Assembly: GCF_032670585.1 (NCBI RefSeq)
Contig: NZ_JAVQHL010000002.1
Coordinates: forward strand, 992,001-1,056,000
From: Ostreiculturibacter nitratireducens
GTDB lineage: Bacteria > Pseudomonadota > Alphaproteobacteria > Rhodobacterales > Rhodobacteraceae
Direction of reading: 5' to 3'
DNA: 64,000 bases
The notes below the pieces were generated by a model. The model had not been told where the DNA came from. It searched no databases and saw only the letters and a program-made list of their open reading frames with translations. Shown here piece by piece: positions 18,784 through 28,799 of the stretch. The position numbers and the translations under genes were made by a program. Each line of letters opens with the position of its first letter. Positions within the stretch are counted from its first letter, which is position 1.

Positions 18784-20322
18784 ATGGGTATCCAAGCAGC
18801 TGAGATCTCTGCGATCCTGAAGGAGCAGATCAAAAACTTCGGCAAGGAAGCCGAAGTTGCCGAGGTGGGCCGCGTGCTCTCCGTCGGCGACGGTATCGCC
18901 CGTGTCTACGGCCTCGACAACGTCCAGGCCGGCGAGATGGTCGAATTCCCGGGCGGGATCCGCGGGATGGCGCTGAACCTCGAAGTCGACAACGTCGGTA
19001 TCGTTATCTTCGGTGACGACCGCGACATCAAGGAAGGCGACACCGTCAAGCGCACCAAGTCGATCGTGGACGTCCCGGTGGGCGACGCCCTCCTCGGCCG
19101 CGTCGTCGACGCTCTCGGCAACCCGATCGACGGCAAGGGCCCGATCGCCGCGGCCGAGCGCCGTATCGCCGACGTCAAGGCCCCCGGCATCATTCCGCGC
19201 CGTTCGGTGCACGAGCCGATGGCGACCGGCCTCAAGTCGGTCGACGCGATGATCCCGATCGGCCGTGGCCAGCGGGAACTCATCATCGGCGACCGTCAGA
19301 CCGGCAAGACCGCCGTGGCGCTCGACACGATCCTGAACCAGAAGAGCTACAACGAGGCCGCCGGCGACGACGAGTCGAAGAAGCTGTACTGCGTCTACGT
19401 CGCCGTGGGCCAGAAGCGCTCGACCGTTGCCCAGCTCGTGAAGAAGCTCGAGGAAACCGGCGCGATGGCCTACTCCATCGTCGTGGCCGCAACCGCCTCG
19501 GACCCGGCGCCGATGCAGTTCCTCGCGCCGTACTCGGCGACCGCCATGGGCGAGTTCTTCCGTGACAACGGCCGCCACGCTCTGATGATCTACGACGACC
19601 TGTCGAAGCAGGCCGTTTCGTATCGCCAGATGTCGCTTCTCCTCCGCCGTCCGCCGGGGCGCGAAGCCTATCCGGGCGACGTGTTCTACCTGCACTCGCG
19701 GCTTCTGGAGCGTTCGGCGAAGCTCAACGCCGACAACGGCTCGGGCTCGCTGACGGCGCTGCCGATCATCGAAACGCAGGCCGGCGACGTGTCGGCCTAC
19801 ATCCCGACGAACGTGATCTCGATCACCGACGGCCAGATCTTCCTCGAAACGGAACTCTTCTACCAGGGTATCCGCCCGGCCGTTAACACCGGTCTGTCGG
19901 TTTCGCGCGTGGGCTCCTCGGCCCAGACGAACGCGATGAAGTCGGTAGCCGGCCCGGTGAAGCTGGAACTCGCGCAGTACCGCGAAATGGCGGCCTTCGC
20001 GCAGTTCGGTTCGGACCTCGACGCGGCGACGCAGAAGCTTCTGAACCGCGGTGCGCGCCTGACCGAGCTGATGAAGCAGCCGCAGTACTCGCCGCTGACC
20101 AACGCCGAGATCGTCTGCGTCATCTTCGCCGGCACGAAGGGCTACCTCGACAAGATCGCCGTGAAAGACGTCGGCCGGTTCGAGGCGGGCCTCCTGAAGC
20201 ACCTCCGCACCGAGCGTCGTGACGTCCTCGACTGGATCACCAAGGAAGATCCGAAGATCAAGGGCGATGCCGAGGACAAGATCCGCGCCGCGATCGACGA
20301 GTTCGCCAAGACCTTCGCGTAA
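18784..20322 (+). CDS. atpA: ATP synthase F1 subunit alpha
   Basis: 512 residues, full length. The beta-barrel N-domain is followed by the P-loop GDRQTGKTAVALD and the segment LLLRRPPGREAYPGDVFYLH, which precede the alpha arginine finger region (SVSRVGSSAQTNAMK). Alpha subunits form the non-catalytic nucleotide sites of the F1 hexamer and supply the arginine finger. The gene begins immediately after atpH and is 20 bp from atpG. All key motifs are intact. Confidence 0.99.
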   Translation: MGIQAAEISAILKEQIKNFGKEAEVAEVGRVLSVGDGIARVYGLDNVQAGEMVEFPGGIRGMALNLEVDNVGIVIFGDDRDIKEGDTVKRTKSIVDVPVGDALLGRVVDALGNPIDGKGPIAAAERRIADVKAPGIIPRRSVHEPMATGLKSVDAMIPIGRGQRELIIGDRQTGKTAVALDTILNQKSYNEAAGDDESKKLYCVYVAVGQKRSTVAQLVKKLEETGAMAYSIVVAATASDPAPMQFLAPYSATAMGEFFRDNGRHALMIYDDLSKQAVSYRQMSLLLRRPPGREAYPGDVFYLHSRLLERSAKLNADNGSGSLTALPIIETQAGDVSAYIPTNVISITDGQIFLETELFYQGIRPAVNTGLSVSRVGSSAQTNAMKSVAGPVKLELAQYREMAAFAQFGSDLDAATQKLLNRGARLTELMKQPQYSPLTNAEIVCVIFAGTKGYLDKIAVKDVGRFEAGLLKHLRTERRDVLDWITKEDPKIKGDAEDKIRAAIDEFAKTFA

Positions 20323-20342
20323 GCGGGGGGAGGGACAGGGAT

Positions 20343-21215
20343 ATGCCCAGCCTTAAGGACCTTAAGAACCGGATCGGAAGCGTCAAGTCGACGCGGAAGA
20401 TCACCAAGGCGATGCAGATGGTCGCGGCGGCGAAGCTCCGCCGCGCCCAGGATGCCGCCGAAGCCGCTCGGCCCTATGCCGAGCGGATGACGGCCGTGAT
20501 GGCGGGTCTCGCCGCCTCGGTCGGTGGGTCGGATTCCGCGCCGCGCCTTCTTTCCGGCACCGGGAGCAACCAGACTCACCTCCTGGTGGTCATGACCTCG
20601 GAGCGTGGCCTCTGCGGCGGCTTCAACTCGACGATCGTGCGCCTCGCGCGGACCCGGATCGCCGAGCTGCAATCGCAGGGCAAGACGGTGAAGATCATCA
20701 CCGTCGGCAAGAAGGGCCGCGAGCAGCTGAAGCGTGACTACGCGAAGCTCTTCGTCGCGCATGTCGACCTCTCGGAGGTCAAGCGCATCGGCTACGACAC
20801 CGCCCAAGGCATCGCGCGCGACCTGATCAAGCGTTTCGAGGCCGGCGAGTTCGACGTCGCGACGCTGTTCTTCAACCGCTTCCAGTCGGTGATCGCCCAG
20901 GTCCCGACGGCGCAGCAGGTGATCCCCGCCGTCTTCGAAGAAGGCGCAGGCGAAGCCAGCACGCTTTACGACTACGAACCCTCCGAGGAAGGCATCCTTG
21001 CCGACCTCCTGCCGCGCGGCGTGGCTACCCAGGTCTTCACCGCGCTCCTTGAGAACGGGGCTTCCGAACAGGGCGCGCGGATGACCGCGATGGACAACGC
21101 CACCCGCAACGCGGGCGACATGATCGACCGGCTGACCATCCAGTACAACCGTTCGCGCCAGGCTGCGATCACCAAGGAACTCATCGAAATCATTTCGGGC
21201 GCCGAGGCGCTCTGA
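20343..21215 (+). CDS. atpG: ATP synthase F1 subunit gamma
   Basis: 290 residues. The N-terminal helix (MPSLKDLKNRIGSVKST, KITKAMQMVAAAKLRRAQ) and the C-terminal helix (ENGASEQGARMTAMDNATRN, then LTIQYNRSRQAAITKELIE) form the antiparallel coiled coil of the central rotor shaft; MTSERGLCGGFN is the conserved Rossmann-domain signature. It rotates inside the alpha3beta3 hexamer to couple proton flow to ATP synthesis. A purine-rich GGGGGGAGGGACAGGG region precedes the ATG. It is 18 bp from atpD. Confidence 0.99.
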   Translation: MPSLKDLKNRIGSVKSTRKITKAMQMVAAAKLRRAQDAAEAARPYAERMTAVMAGLAASVGGSDSAPRLLSGTGSNQTHLLVVMTSERGLCGGFNSTIVRLARTRIAELQSQGKTVKIITVGKKGREQLKRDYAKLFVAHVDLSEVKRIGYDTAQGIARDLIKRFEAGEFDVATLFFNRFQSVIAQVPTAQQVIPAVFEEGAGEASTLYDYEPSEEGILADLLPRGVATQVFTALLENGASEQGARMTAMDNATRNAGDMIDRLTIQYNRSRQAAITKELIEIISGAEAL

Positions 21216-21233
21216 CGGAACCGGAGATACGAC

Positions 21234-22670
<1,437 letters not shown>

Positions 22671-22679
22671 GGGGGCGAG

Positions 22680-23105
22680 ATGGCCGACACGATGCAGTTC
22701 GACCTCGTCAGCCCGGAGCGGCGGCTCGCCTCGCTCCAGGCGCGCGAGGTCCGCATTCCGGGCACCGACGGCGACCTGACCGCGATGCCCGGCCATGCGC
22801 CCCTCATCACGACCCTGCGTCCGGGCGTGCTCCGGATCATCAAGGCGGACGGATCGTCTGACGATTACGCGGTGACCGGCGGCTTCGCCGAGATCTCCTC
22901 GGCCGGGACGACGCTCCTCGCCGAAGAGGCGCTGCACGTCAGCGAGGTCACGCCCGAGATCGTTAAGCGCTTCGTCGAGCGCGCGAGCGAAGCTCTGCGC
23001 GCTGCCAAGGAAGCCGGGCACCACGACCTGATCGACGATGCCGCGAAGCTGATGGCCGACATGGTCGCGATGGGTGACCACATCGGCATCTCGCCGGCGC
23101 CCTGA
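22680..23105 (+). CDS. atpC: ATP synthase F1 subunit epsilon
   Basis: 141 residues. The N-terminal beta-sandwich shows LVSPERRLASLQAREVRIPGTDGD and GHAPLITTLRPGVL, standard for epsilon, then VTGGFAEISSAGTTLLAEEA and a C-terminal helical part that in other species can inhibit the enzyme. It is the last gene of the operon and is followed by an intrinsic terminator 28 bp on. The product is of normal length. Confidence 0.97.
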   Translation: MADTMQFDLVSPERRLASLQAREVRIPGTDGDLTAMPGHAPLITTLRPGVLRIIKADGSSDDYAVTGGFAEISSAGTTLLAEEALHVSEVTPEIVKRFVERASEALRAAKEAGHHDLIDDAAKLMADMVAMGDHIGISPAP

Positions 23106-23133
23106 CACGACGGGACGCGCGTAGCGAAGAAAC

Positions 23134-23165
23134 AGGGCGGCTCCTCGCGGGGCCGCCCTTTTTTT
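23134..23165 (+). terminator. Intrinsic terminator of the atp operon
   Basis: Perfect 8-bp stem AGGGCGGC / GCCGCCCT with a ten-base loop, running into seven T residues. No gene is visible from here to the lectin gene at 23372. Confidence 0.9.
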
Positions 23166-23371
23166 CGGCCTCGGGACGCGGACCGCGAATGCCTCGCGCG
23201 ACAGGGCCGAAAAGCATCAGGCGCACCCTGCGGGAGGGTGCCGATCGAAAGACGTTCCAGCGCCGTTCGCGTGTGTCTGGATTGCTCGCGGAGCCCCAAT
23301 TCGAGCTTGTATTTTAACTTTTTGTTGCCCGAATTGCGTGCCAGATCCGAGGGCAGCTAGGTGGAGTAACC

Positions 23372-23719
23372 ATGCGGCGCTTGTCGAGTCACATACTTGG
23401 CGTGGACCAAGGCTCCCTCGTCCTGTTTTCCGACTTCAAGGACGGGGGCGAGATGTGGACCGGGGGCGGGGCCCGGGAGACCCGGCGCAGAGTCGCCTTT
23501 TCCGAAACCTACCGGAATCCTCCGGTCGTACACGTGGCGATGTCCATGTGGGACTTCGACAGCGCAGCAAACCAGCGCGCCGACATATCGTCCGATTGCG
23601 TCACTGAAACCGGGTTCGAGATCGTGTTTCGTACCTGGGGGGACACGCGCGTAGCGCGTATCCGGGCCGACTGGATGGCGATTGGAGAGGTCAGTGGCGA
23701 AGGAGATTGGGACGTTTGA
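23372..23719 (+). CDS. H-type lectin domain protein
   Basis: 115 residues. VLFSDFKDGGEMWTGGG, RRVAFSETYRNPPVVHVAMSMWDFD and the C-terminal VFRTWGDTRVARIRADWMAIG fit the H-type lectin fold known from snail agglutinin and discoidin, which binds N-acetylgalactosamine-type sugars. There is no signal peptide or membrane segment, so it would be cytosolic unless exported by another route. A GGAG sits seven bases before the ATG. It is alone between the atp terminator and convergent prs. Sugar binding is a family inference, and the biological role in this organism is not known to me. Confidence 0.7.
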   Translation: MRRLSSHILGVDQGSLVLFSDFKDGGEMWTGGGARETRRRVAFSETYRNPPVVHVAMSMWDFDSAANQRADISSDCVTETGFEIVFRTWGDTRVARIRADWMAIGEVSGEGDWDV

Positions 23720-23729
23720 CGCGCCCCTA

Positions 23730-24749
23730 TCAGCCCCGCGAATACATCCCCTCATAGATCGGGCCAAGCGTCTCCGCGTCAAAGAGCGAGGATACGGAGG
23801 TACCGTTCCAGATGTTCAGGATCGCCTGAGCGAAAAGCGGTGCGGTGGGAACGATGCGGATGTTCGGGGCGGCGCGCACCGCCTCCGTCGCCTCGATCGA
23901 ATCCGTGATGACGAGGCTCTTCATCTTGGAGTTCGTCACCCTTTCGACCGCGGGGCCGGACAGCACGCCGTGCGTGATGTAGCTGTGCACTTCGGTCGCG
24001 CCGTTGTCGATCAGCACCTCCGCCGCCTTGCAGAGCGTTCCGGCCGTGTCGCAGATGTCGTCAACGATGATGCAGGTCTGGCCCTGGACGTCGCCGATGA
24101 CAGTCATCTCGGCGACTTCGCCGGGACGGGTACGGCGCTTGTCGACGATTGCCAAGCCGCAGCCGATCCGCTGCGCCAGTTCGCGCGCGCGCGCCACGCC
24201 GCCGACGTCCGGCGACACGACCGTGACCTTGTCGAGTTTCCCCTTGAAGTGATGCTCGATATCCAGCGCGAAGATCGGCGCGGCGTAGAGGTTGTCCACG
24301 GGAATGTCGAAGAACCCCTGGATCTGTGCGGCGTGGAGGTCGAGCGTGAGGATACGGTCGATGCCCGCCTCGGTGAGGAGGTTCGCGACGAGTTTCGCCG
24401 AGATAGGCGTGCGGGCCTTGGCTCGGCGGTCCTGCCGCGCATAGCCGAAGTAGGGCATGACCGCGGTGATCCGCTCGGCCGAGGAACGCTTCAGCGCGTC
24501 GGCGATGATCAGCAGTTCCATGAGGTTGTCGTTCGCCGGGTTCGAGGTCGGCTGGACCACGAACATGTCCTCGCCGCGGACGTTCTCGAAGACCTCGACG
24601 AAGATCTCCTGGTCGTTGAACCGTTCCACCCGGGCGTTGACGAGGTTGACCGACATGCCCCGGTGCATCGACATGCGCCGGGCAATTGCCGTGGCGAGCG
24701 TGCGGTTGGCGTTGCCGGAAATCAGTTTCGGCTCGGTCATTGCGGGCAT
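23730..24749 (-). CDS. prs: Ribose-phosphate pyrophosphokinase
   Basis: 339 residues. It carries the PRPP synthetase signatures FNDQEIFVEVFENVRGEDMFV (ribose-5-phosphate side), TLDLHAAQIQGFFDIPVDNL, VVSPDVGGVARARELA and the PRPP loop IIVDDICDTAGT. It makes phosphoribosyl pyrophosphate from ATP and ribose 5-phosphate, feeding purine, pyrimidine, histidine and NAD synthesis; consistent with purEK, carB and hisC elsewhere in the window. The ATG at 24749 has AGGGA at about eight bases; an ATG nine bases later is a possible alternative. It is convergent with the lectin gene with ten bases between stops. Confidence 0.97.
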   Translation of the reverse strand: MPAMTEPKLISGNANRTLATAIARRMSMHRGMSVNLVNARVERFNDQEIFVEVFENVRGEDMFVVQPTSNPANDNLMELLIIADALKRSSAERITAVMPYFGYARQDRRAKARTPISAKLVANLLTEAGIDRILTLDLHAAQIQGFFDIPVDNLYAAPIFALDIEHHFKGKLDKVTVVSPDVGGVARARELAQRIGCGLAIVDKRRTRPGEVAEMTVIGDVQGQTCIIVDDICDTAGTLCKAAEVLIDNGATEVHSYITHGVLSGPAVERVTNSKMKSLVITDSIEATEAVRAAPNIRIVPTAPLFAQAILNIWNGTSVSSLFDAETLGPIYEGMYSRG

Positions 24750-24856
24750 GAGCGGGGTCCCTAGGTCGGCGCCTGGCGGCGGATTCGTGGCGTTGCACCC
24801 CGCTTAGCACCGGGCTAGCCTGCCCGCAAACCGAAGCGCGACAAGAAAGCCCCGAG

Positions 24857-25468
24857 ATGCCCCATATCGACTATTTTTTCTCAACTGTGTCGCCGTTCAC
24901 CTACCTTGCCGGGACCAAGCTCGAGGAAATCGCGGCGCGGCACGGGGCGACGATTGCATACAAGCCCGTCGATATCGCGGCGCTCTTCTCGCGCACGGGA
25001 GGCGTTGCGCTCAAGGATCGGCATGAGAGCCGCAGGGAATACCGGCTGCAGGAGATAAGGCGGCAATCAAGCAAAGCGGGTCTGCCGATCAACGCACAGC
25101 CTGCGCATTTTCCGACGAACGCGGCACCCTCCAGCTACGCGATCATCGCGGCTCAGGCCGCGAAGGCGAAGGGAGCCGAAGGCGACCTAGGCGCGCTCGC
25201 CCACGGATTTCTTCGCGCCTGCTGGGCAGAAGACCGCGACATAGCCGAGGACGAGGTCGTCCGCGACGTGCTGTCTTCGGCCGGGTTCGACCCATCCCTG
25301 GCGGACAAGGGGCTGCTTCTGGGCGCGGAAACCTACGCCGCGAACCTCGAGGAGGCGGTGAGCCGGGGCGTCTTCGGCTCGCCCTTCTACATCACCGACG
25401 GGGATGAAAGGTTCTGGGGTCAGGACCGCCTGGACGATCTCGACGCCCATCTGTCCGGGCGGCTCTGA
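24857..25468 (+). CDS. 2-hydroxychromene-2-carboxylate isomerase / GST-kappa-like
   Basis: 203 residues of the DsbA-like thioredoxin superfamily. DYFFSTVSPFTYLAG at the N-terminus carries the SPFTYL motif used by HCCA isomerase and kappa-class glutathione transferases in place of a CxxC, and VSRGVFGSPFYITDG near the C-terminus is the family cis-proline region. Such enzymes bind glutathione and act in aromatic compound breakdown; here no aromatic catabolic genes surround it, so the substrate is uncertain. Its stop overlaps the next start (TGATG), indicating coupling with the alpha/beta hydrolase. Confidence 0.85.
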   Translation: MPHIDYFFSTVSPFTYLAGTKLEEIAARHGATIAYKPVDIAALFSRTGGVALKDRHESRREYRLQEIRRQSSKAGLPINAQPAHFPTNAAPSSYAIIAAQAAKAKGAEGDLGALAHGFLRACWAEDRDIAEDEVVRDVLSSAGFDPSLADKGLLLGAETYAANLEEAVSRGVFGSPFYITDGDERFWGQDRLDDLDAHLSGRL

Positions 25469-26268
25469 TGCCGAAGGACCTGCGCGCGGGGCAGGAAATC
25501 TATTGGCAGGTACTGGGCGAGGGGCCGCGCCGCGCGGTGGCGATCCATTGCTCCCTCGCCCATTCCGGGGCCTGGAAGGGCGTGGCCGAGGAGCTTCGGG
25601 GCACGCTTGCCATCACCGCATTCGACCTGCCCGGCCACGGCCAGTCAGCGGATTGGGACGGTCGGGGGGATTTCGTGACGCTGACGGCCCAGATCGCGGC
25701 CTCTTTCATGGACGGTCCCGTGGACCTGATCGGCCATTCGGTGGGCGGCGTCGCCGCGCTGCAACTTGCGTTCGCGGTGCCGGAGATGGTTCGAACGCTG
25801 ACGCTGATCGAGCCCGTCCTGTTTGCCGCCGCCCGAGGCTTCCCGGAGTGGGACGAGCATCTTGCGGAGATGGCCGCCTACCAGCGGGCGCTCGAGACCG
25901 GCGACCGCTCCGCCGCAGCGCGGGAGTTCACGCGCGTCTGGGGGACGGGGGTGGAGTGGGAAAGCCTTTCGCCTCGCAGCCGCTCCTACACGGAGGAACG
26001 CATACACCTGATTTCGGCGGGCAATCCCGCCAACGTCGATGACGCCGGAGGCATCCTGCAACCGGGCGCCCTGGAATCGCTATCGGTGCCGGTCATGCTG
26101 ATCCGGGGCGAGAATTCGCCCTCCATCATCTGGCGCATCAGCGAGGAGATCGCCGCACGGCTTCCGGACGTGGGCGTCGCGGACGTTCAGGGCGCCGGCC
26201 ATATGCTGCCCATCACGCACCCGTCCCAGGTGGCAGGGCTGATCGAGGTCAACCTCAGTCGCGGATAA
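25468..26268 (+). CDS. Alpha/beta-fold hydrolase
   Basis: 266 residues. Elements of an alpha/beta hydrolase are visible: AIHCSLAHSGAWKGV (oxyanion region), FDLPGHGQS, the nucleophile elbow GHSVGGVAA, and the catalytic-histidine region GAGHMLPITHPSQV. The nucleophile is therefore serine. It could be an esterase, thioesterase or C–C hydrolase; the substrate cannot be read. It is coupled by a one-base overlap to the isomerase gene upstream and overlaps the 3' end of the convergent threonine aldolase gene by 14 bp. Confidence 0.85.
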   Translation: MPKDLRAGQEIYWQVLGEGPRRAVAIHCSLAHSGAWKGVAEELRGTLAITAFDLPGHGQSADWDGRGDFVTLTAQIAASFMDGPVDLIGHSVGGVAALQLAFAVPEMVRTLTLIEPVLFAAARGFPEWDEHLAEMAAYQRALETGDRSAAAREFTRVWGTGVEWESLSPRSRSYTEERIHLISAGNPANVDDAGGILQPGALESLSVPVMLIRGENSPSIIWRISEEIAARLPDVGVADVQGAGHMLPITHPSQVAGLIEVNLSRG

Positions 26269-27307
26269 GGGCGAGGAAGCGTTCCACGTCCTCTTCCGTC
26301 GTCGACCACGAACAGACGAGCCGGGCAGAAAGCGGTTCCTCGTCCGGTCCATCGAGAGACTGGTCGAAAGGCCAGAAATAGTACTTCGCTCCGGCCTCAA
26401 TCGCCTTCCGGTGCCCGCCGCGGGGCCAGGCGGCAAAGACCGCATTCGCCTCCGTCGGGTGGACGAGCCGCGCTCCCGGGATCTGCCGTATCCCCGCTGA
26501 AAGCGCAGCGGCCGCCCGGTTGGCGCGCGCCGCCAGATCAAGCCACAGGCCGTCGGCCAGGTATGCATCCATCTGGGCTGACAGGTAGCGGTGCTTGGAG
26601 AAGAGATGCCCGCCGCGCTTGCGCCGCAACTCGAATTCCCAGGCCTTGGCCGGATCGAATATCACGACCGCCTCGACCCCCATGCAGCCGTTCTTGCTGC
26701 CGCCGAAGGAAAGCACGTCCACGCCCGCCTTCCACGTCATCTCCGCGGGCGAGCAACCCGCCGAGACGAGCGCGTTGGCAAACCTTGCGCCATCCATGTG
26801 GACAGGGAGGTCATAGCCCTTGGCGATCCCGGACAGCTGCTTGACCTCGGCCGGGGAGTAGACCGTCCCGTTCTCGGTCGCATTCGTGAGCGTCAGCATG
26901 CCGCGCTGCACGTTGTGAACACCCGCGCGCGCGGTGAACTTCAGCGCGCGGCGAAGCCCCTCGGGCGTCATCTTCGCATGTTCGCCGTCGATTAGGACGA
27001 GTTTCGCGCCGCCGGTATAGAACTCGGGCGCACCGCATTCATCCTCTTCGACGTGGGAGTTGCGGTGGCAGAAGACCGCTCCCCAAGGCTGGGTCAGGAT
27101 CGCAAGCGACAGGGCGTTGGCGGCGGTTCCGGTCGCGACGAGGTAGACGGCGGCCTCAGGGGCCTCGAACACCTCGCGGATGCGCGCGCGAACGCGGTCC
27201 ATGATCGGGTCGTTGCCGTAGGGCGTCGCATAGCCCTCGTTCGCGGCGACGACCGAGGCCATGACCTCGGGTGCGGCACCGGAGGTGTTGTCGGAGGCGA
27301 AGAACAT
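26255..27307 (-). CDS. ltaE: Low-specificity L-threonine aldolase / beta-eliminating lyase
   Basis: 350 residues, fold-type I PLP enzyme. FASDNTSGAAPEVMASV at the start is the family N-terminal signature, HRNSHVEEDECGAPEF the PLP-stacking region, HMDGARFANAL the aspartate region, and K205 in SFGGSKNGCMG the PLP lysine. It cleaves L-threonine or allo-threonine to glycine and acetaldehyde. Its start is one base past the stop of the YcgN-like gene, so both lie in the leftward run from the HAD hydrolase. It is of normal length; symbol assigned by family. Confidence 0.88.
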   Translation of the reverse strand: MFFASDNTSGAAPEVMASVVAANEGYATPYGNDPIMDRVRARIREVFEAPEAAVYLVATGTAANALSLAILTQPWGAVFCHRNSHVEEDECGAPEFYTGGAKLVLIDGEHAKMTPEGLRRALKFTARAGVHNVQRGMLTLTNATENGTVYSPAEVKQLSGIAKGYDLPVHMDGARFANALVSAGCSPAEMTWKAGVDVLSFGGSKNGCMGVEAVVIFDPAKAWEFELRRKRGGHLFSKHRYLSAQMDAYLADGLWLDLAARANRAAAALSAGIRQIPGARLVHPTEANAVFAAWPRGGHRKAIEAGAKYYFWPFDQSLDGPDEEPLSARLVCSWSTTEEDVERFLALIRD

Positions 27308-27308
27308 G

Positions 27309-27791
27309 TCAGAGGTCCTCGATGATGTAGTCTTCCCACTCTTCGTCCGGCACCTCGTATTCCGGCACCGTCCATCCCTGCACCGACTGCCCCGCCTTGT
27401 GGACGCTGTCCGGGTCGCCCGAGATGAGAGGGTGCCAGTCGAAGAGAGGCTTGCCCTCCAGACGCAGCCGGTATGCGCAAGTGGAGGGCATCCAGTAGGC
27501 CGAGGTCTTGATCGTTTGCGGCGTCAGCACGACGCATTCAGGCACGAAGGTCTTGCGCTTCTCATATTGGCCGCAACGGCAGGTTTCGCCGTCGAGCAGC
27601 CGGCAGGCGATGCGCGTGAACGCAATCTCGCCCGTATCGGCATCCTCGAGCTTGTTGAGGCAGCATTTCCCGCAGCCGTCGCATAGCGCCTCCCACTCGC
27701 GCGGCGTGAGCGAGTTGAGGGGGAGTTTCCAGAACTCCGGACGCAGGCGGTCGCGGTGCTTGTCGTCTTTCATGACCGAAAGGTGGGGCAT
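27309..27791 (-). CDS. YcgN/UPF0260-type cysteine-cluster protein
   Basis: About 154–160 residues. The N-terminal LCDGCGKCCLNKLEDADTGE carries CxxCxxCC, and CRCGQYEKRKTFVPEC and TCAYRLRLEGKPLFDWHPL match the UPF0260 (YcgN) family, likely a metal- or iron–sulfur-binding protein of unknown role. The start is uncertain: ATG at 27791 has no ribosome site, and ATG at 27773 begins closer to the family's N-terminus. It sits between ribF and the threonine aldolase in a leftward gene run, with short gaps on both sides. Confidence 0.85.
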   Translation of the reverse strand: MPHLSVMKDDKHRDRLRPEFWKLPLNSLTPREWEALCDGCGKCCLNKLEDADTGEIAFTRIACRLLDGETCRCGQYEKRKTFVPECVVLTPQTIKTSAYWMPSTCAYRLRLEGKPLFDWHPLISGDPDSVHKAGQSVQGWTVPEYEVPDEEWEDYIIEDL

Positions 27792-27826
27792 GGAGGAGGG
27801 AAAGGAAAGGGTGCAGCGGGCAAGGG

Positions 27827-28765
27827 TCAGATCCGGCCGAGGATCTCTTTCGCGCGATCGGTATCGCGCTTCATCTGGGTGATCAGCGCGGGAAGGCCCT
27901 CGAAGGTCATCTCCGGGCGCAGGAACTCCACCAGTGCGATCGACAGGTGCTGACCGTAAAGGTCGCCCTCGAAGTCGAAGATGAAGGTTTCGAGATTCGG
28001 CCGGTTCTCGCCGAACATCGGCCGGACGCCGAGGCTCGCGACTCCGTGGAAGGATCCGGCATTGGGGCCGGTCAGAACGTCCGCCAGGACGGCGTAGACG
28101 CCGAAACGCGGCAGGTGCAGCCCCTCGACGCTCATGTTGGCCGTGGGAAATCCGAGGTCGCGCCCGCGCTTGTCGCCGTGCAGGACCTCGCCTTCGATCC
28201 GGTGCCAGTGGCCGAGCATATGCGCCGCGTCGCGGGGGCGTCCTTCGGACAGCGCGGACCGGATCGCAGTGGACGAGATTTCCTCGCCTCCGATCTTCAC
28301 GAGGCGCGCCCTCGTGACGCCAAAACCCATCTCCGCGCCGAACATCGATAGGTCCGAGACCTTTCCCGCGCGGTGTTTCCCGAAGCGGAAATCCTCGCCC
28401 ACGGTCACGTGGGCGACACCGAGCCCCTCGGAGAGAACCTCGCGGGCGAAACGTTCCGGGTCCATTCCGGAAAGCCGCGGGTCGAAGGGCAGTTCGTAAA
28501 GGACGTCGACGCCGAGCTTTTCCAGCCGGTGCGAGCGTGCTTCGGCGTTCATGAGCCGGAAAGGGGGGGCTTCGGCGGCGAAGACTTCGCGCGGGTGCGG
28601 CTCGAACGTGACGATGCCAAGGGGTGCGCCGAGGATCTTTGCTTCCGTCCGGGCGAGGTCGATGACGGCCTGATGGCCGAGATGGACGCCGTCGAAATTG
28701 CCCATCGCGACCGAAGCGCCGCGGTCTTCAGGGCGTAGGCCCGTCCAGGTGGTGATGGTGCGCAT
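27827..28765 (-). CDS. ribF: Bifunctional riboflavin kinase / FAD synthetase
   Basis: 312 residues. The N-terminal FAD synthetase part shows GNFDGVHLGHQAVI, TFEPHPREVF and GEDFRFGKHRAGKV, then SSTAIRSAL of the nucleotidyl-transferase signature; the C-terminal flavokinase part shows GRDLGFPTANM and LETFIFDFEGDLYGQ. It phosphorylates riboflavin to FMN and adenylates it to FAD. It lies in the leftward run HAD hydrolase–MaoC–ribF–YcgN–threonine aldolase, with a gap of 34 bp to the MaoC gene, which likely places it in one transcript. Confidence 0.96.
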   Translation of the reverse strand: MRTITTWTGLRPEDRGASVAMGNFDGVHLGHQAVIDLARTEAKILGAPLGIVTFEPHPREVFAAEAPPFRLMNAEARSHRLEKLGVDVLYELPFDPRLSGMDPERFAREVLSEGLGVAHVTVGEDFRFGKHRAGKVSDLSMFGAEMGFGVTRARLVKIGGEEISSTAIRSALSEGRPRDAAHMLGHWHRIEGEVLHGDKRGRDLGFPTANMSVEGLHLPRFGVYAVLADVLTGPNAGSFHGVASLGVRPMFGENRPNLETFIFDFEGDLYGQHLSIALVEFLRPEMTFEGLPALITQMKRDTDRAKEILGRI

Positions 28766-28799
28766 CGGCCCCCGTCCGGCGGGGAGGGCCCGCCCGTTG

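Noticed and set aside
17170..20202. Very long open frame antisense to atpH/atpA and the methyltransferase gene
   Set aside because: It is a by-product of the G/C-rich third codon positions of strongly conserved sense genes; the translation is low-complexity Arg/Asp/Val and resembles no family. The same holds for 20142–23108 and 59978–61786.
25404..26042. Overlapping frame inside the alpha/beta hydrolase gene
   Set aside because: The hydrolase frame carries the catalytic motifs; the other frame is Arg/Gly-rich and has no family features.
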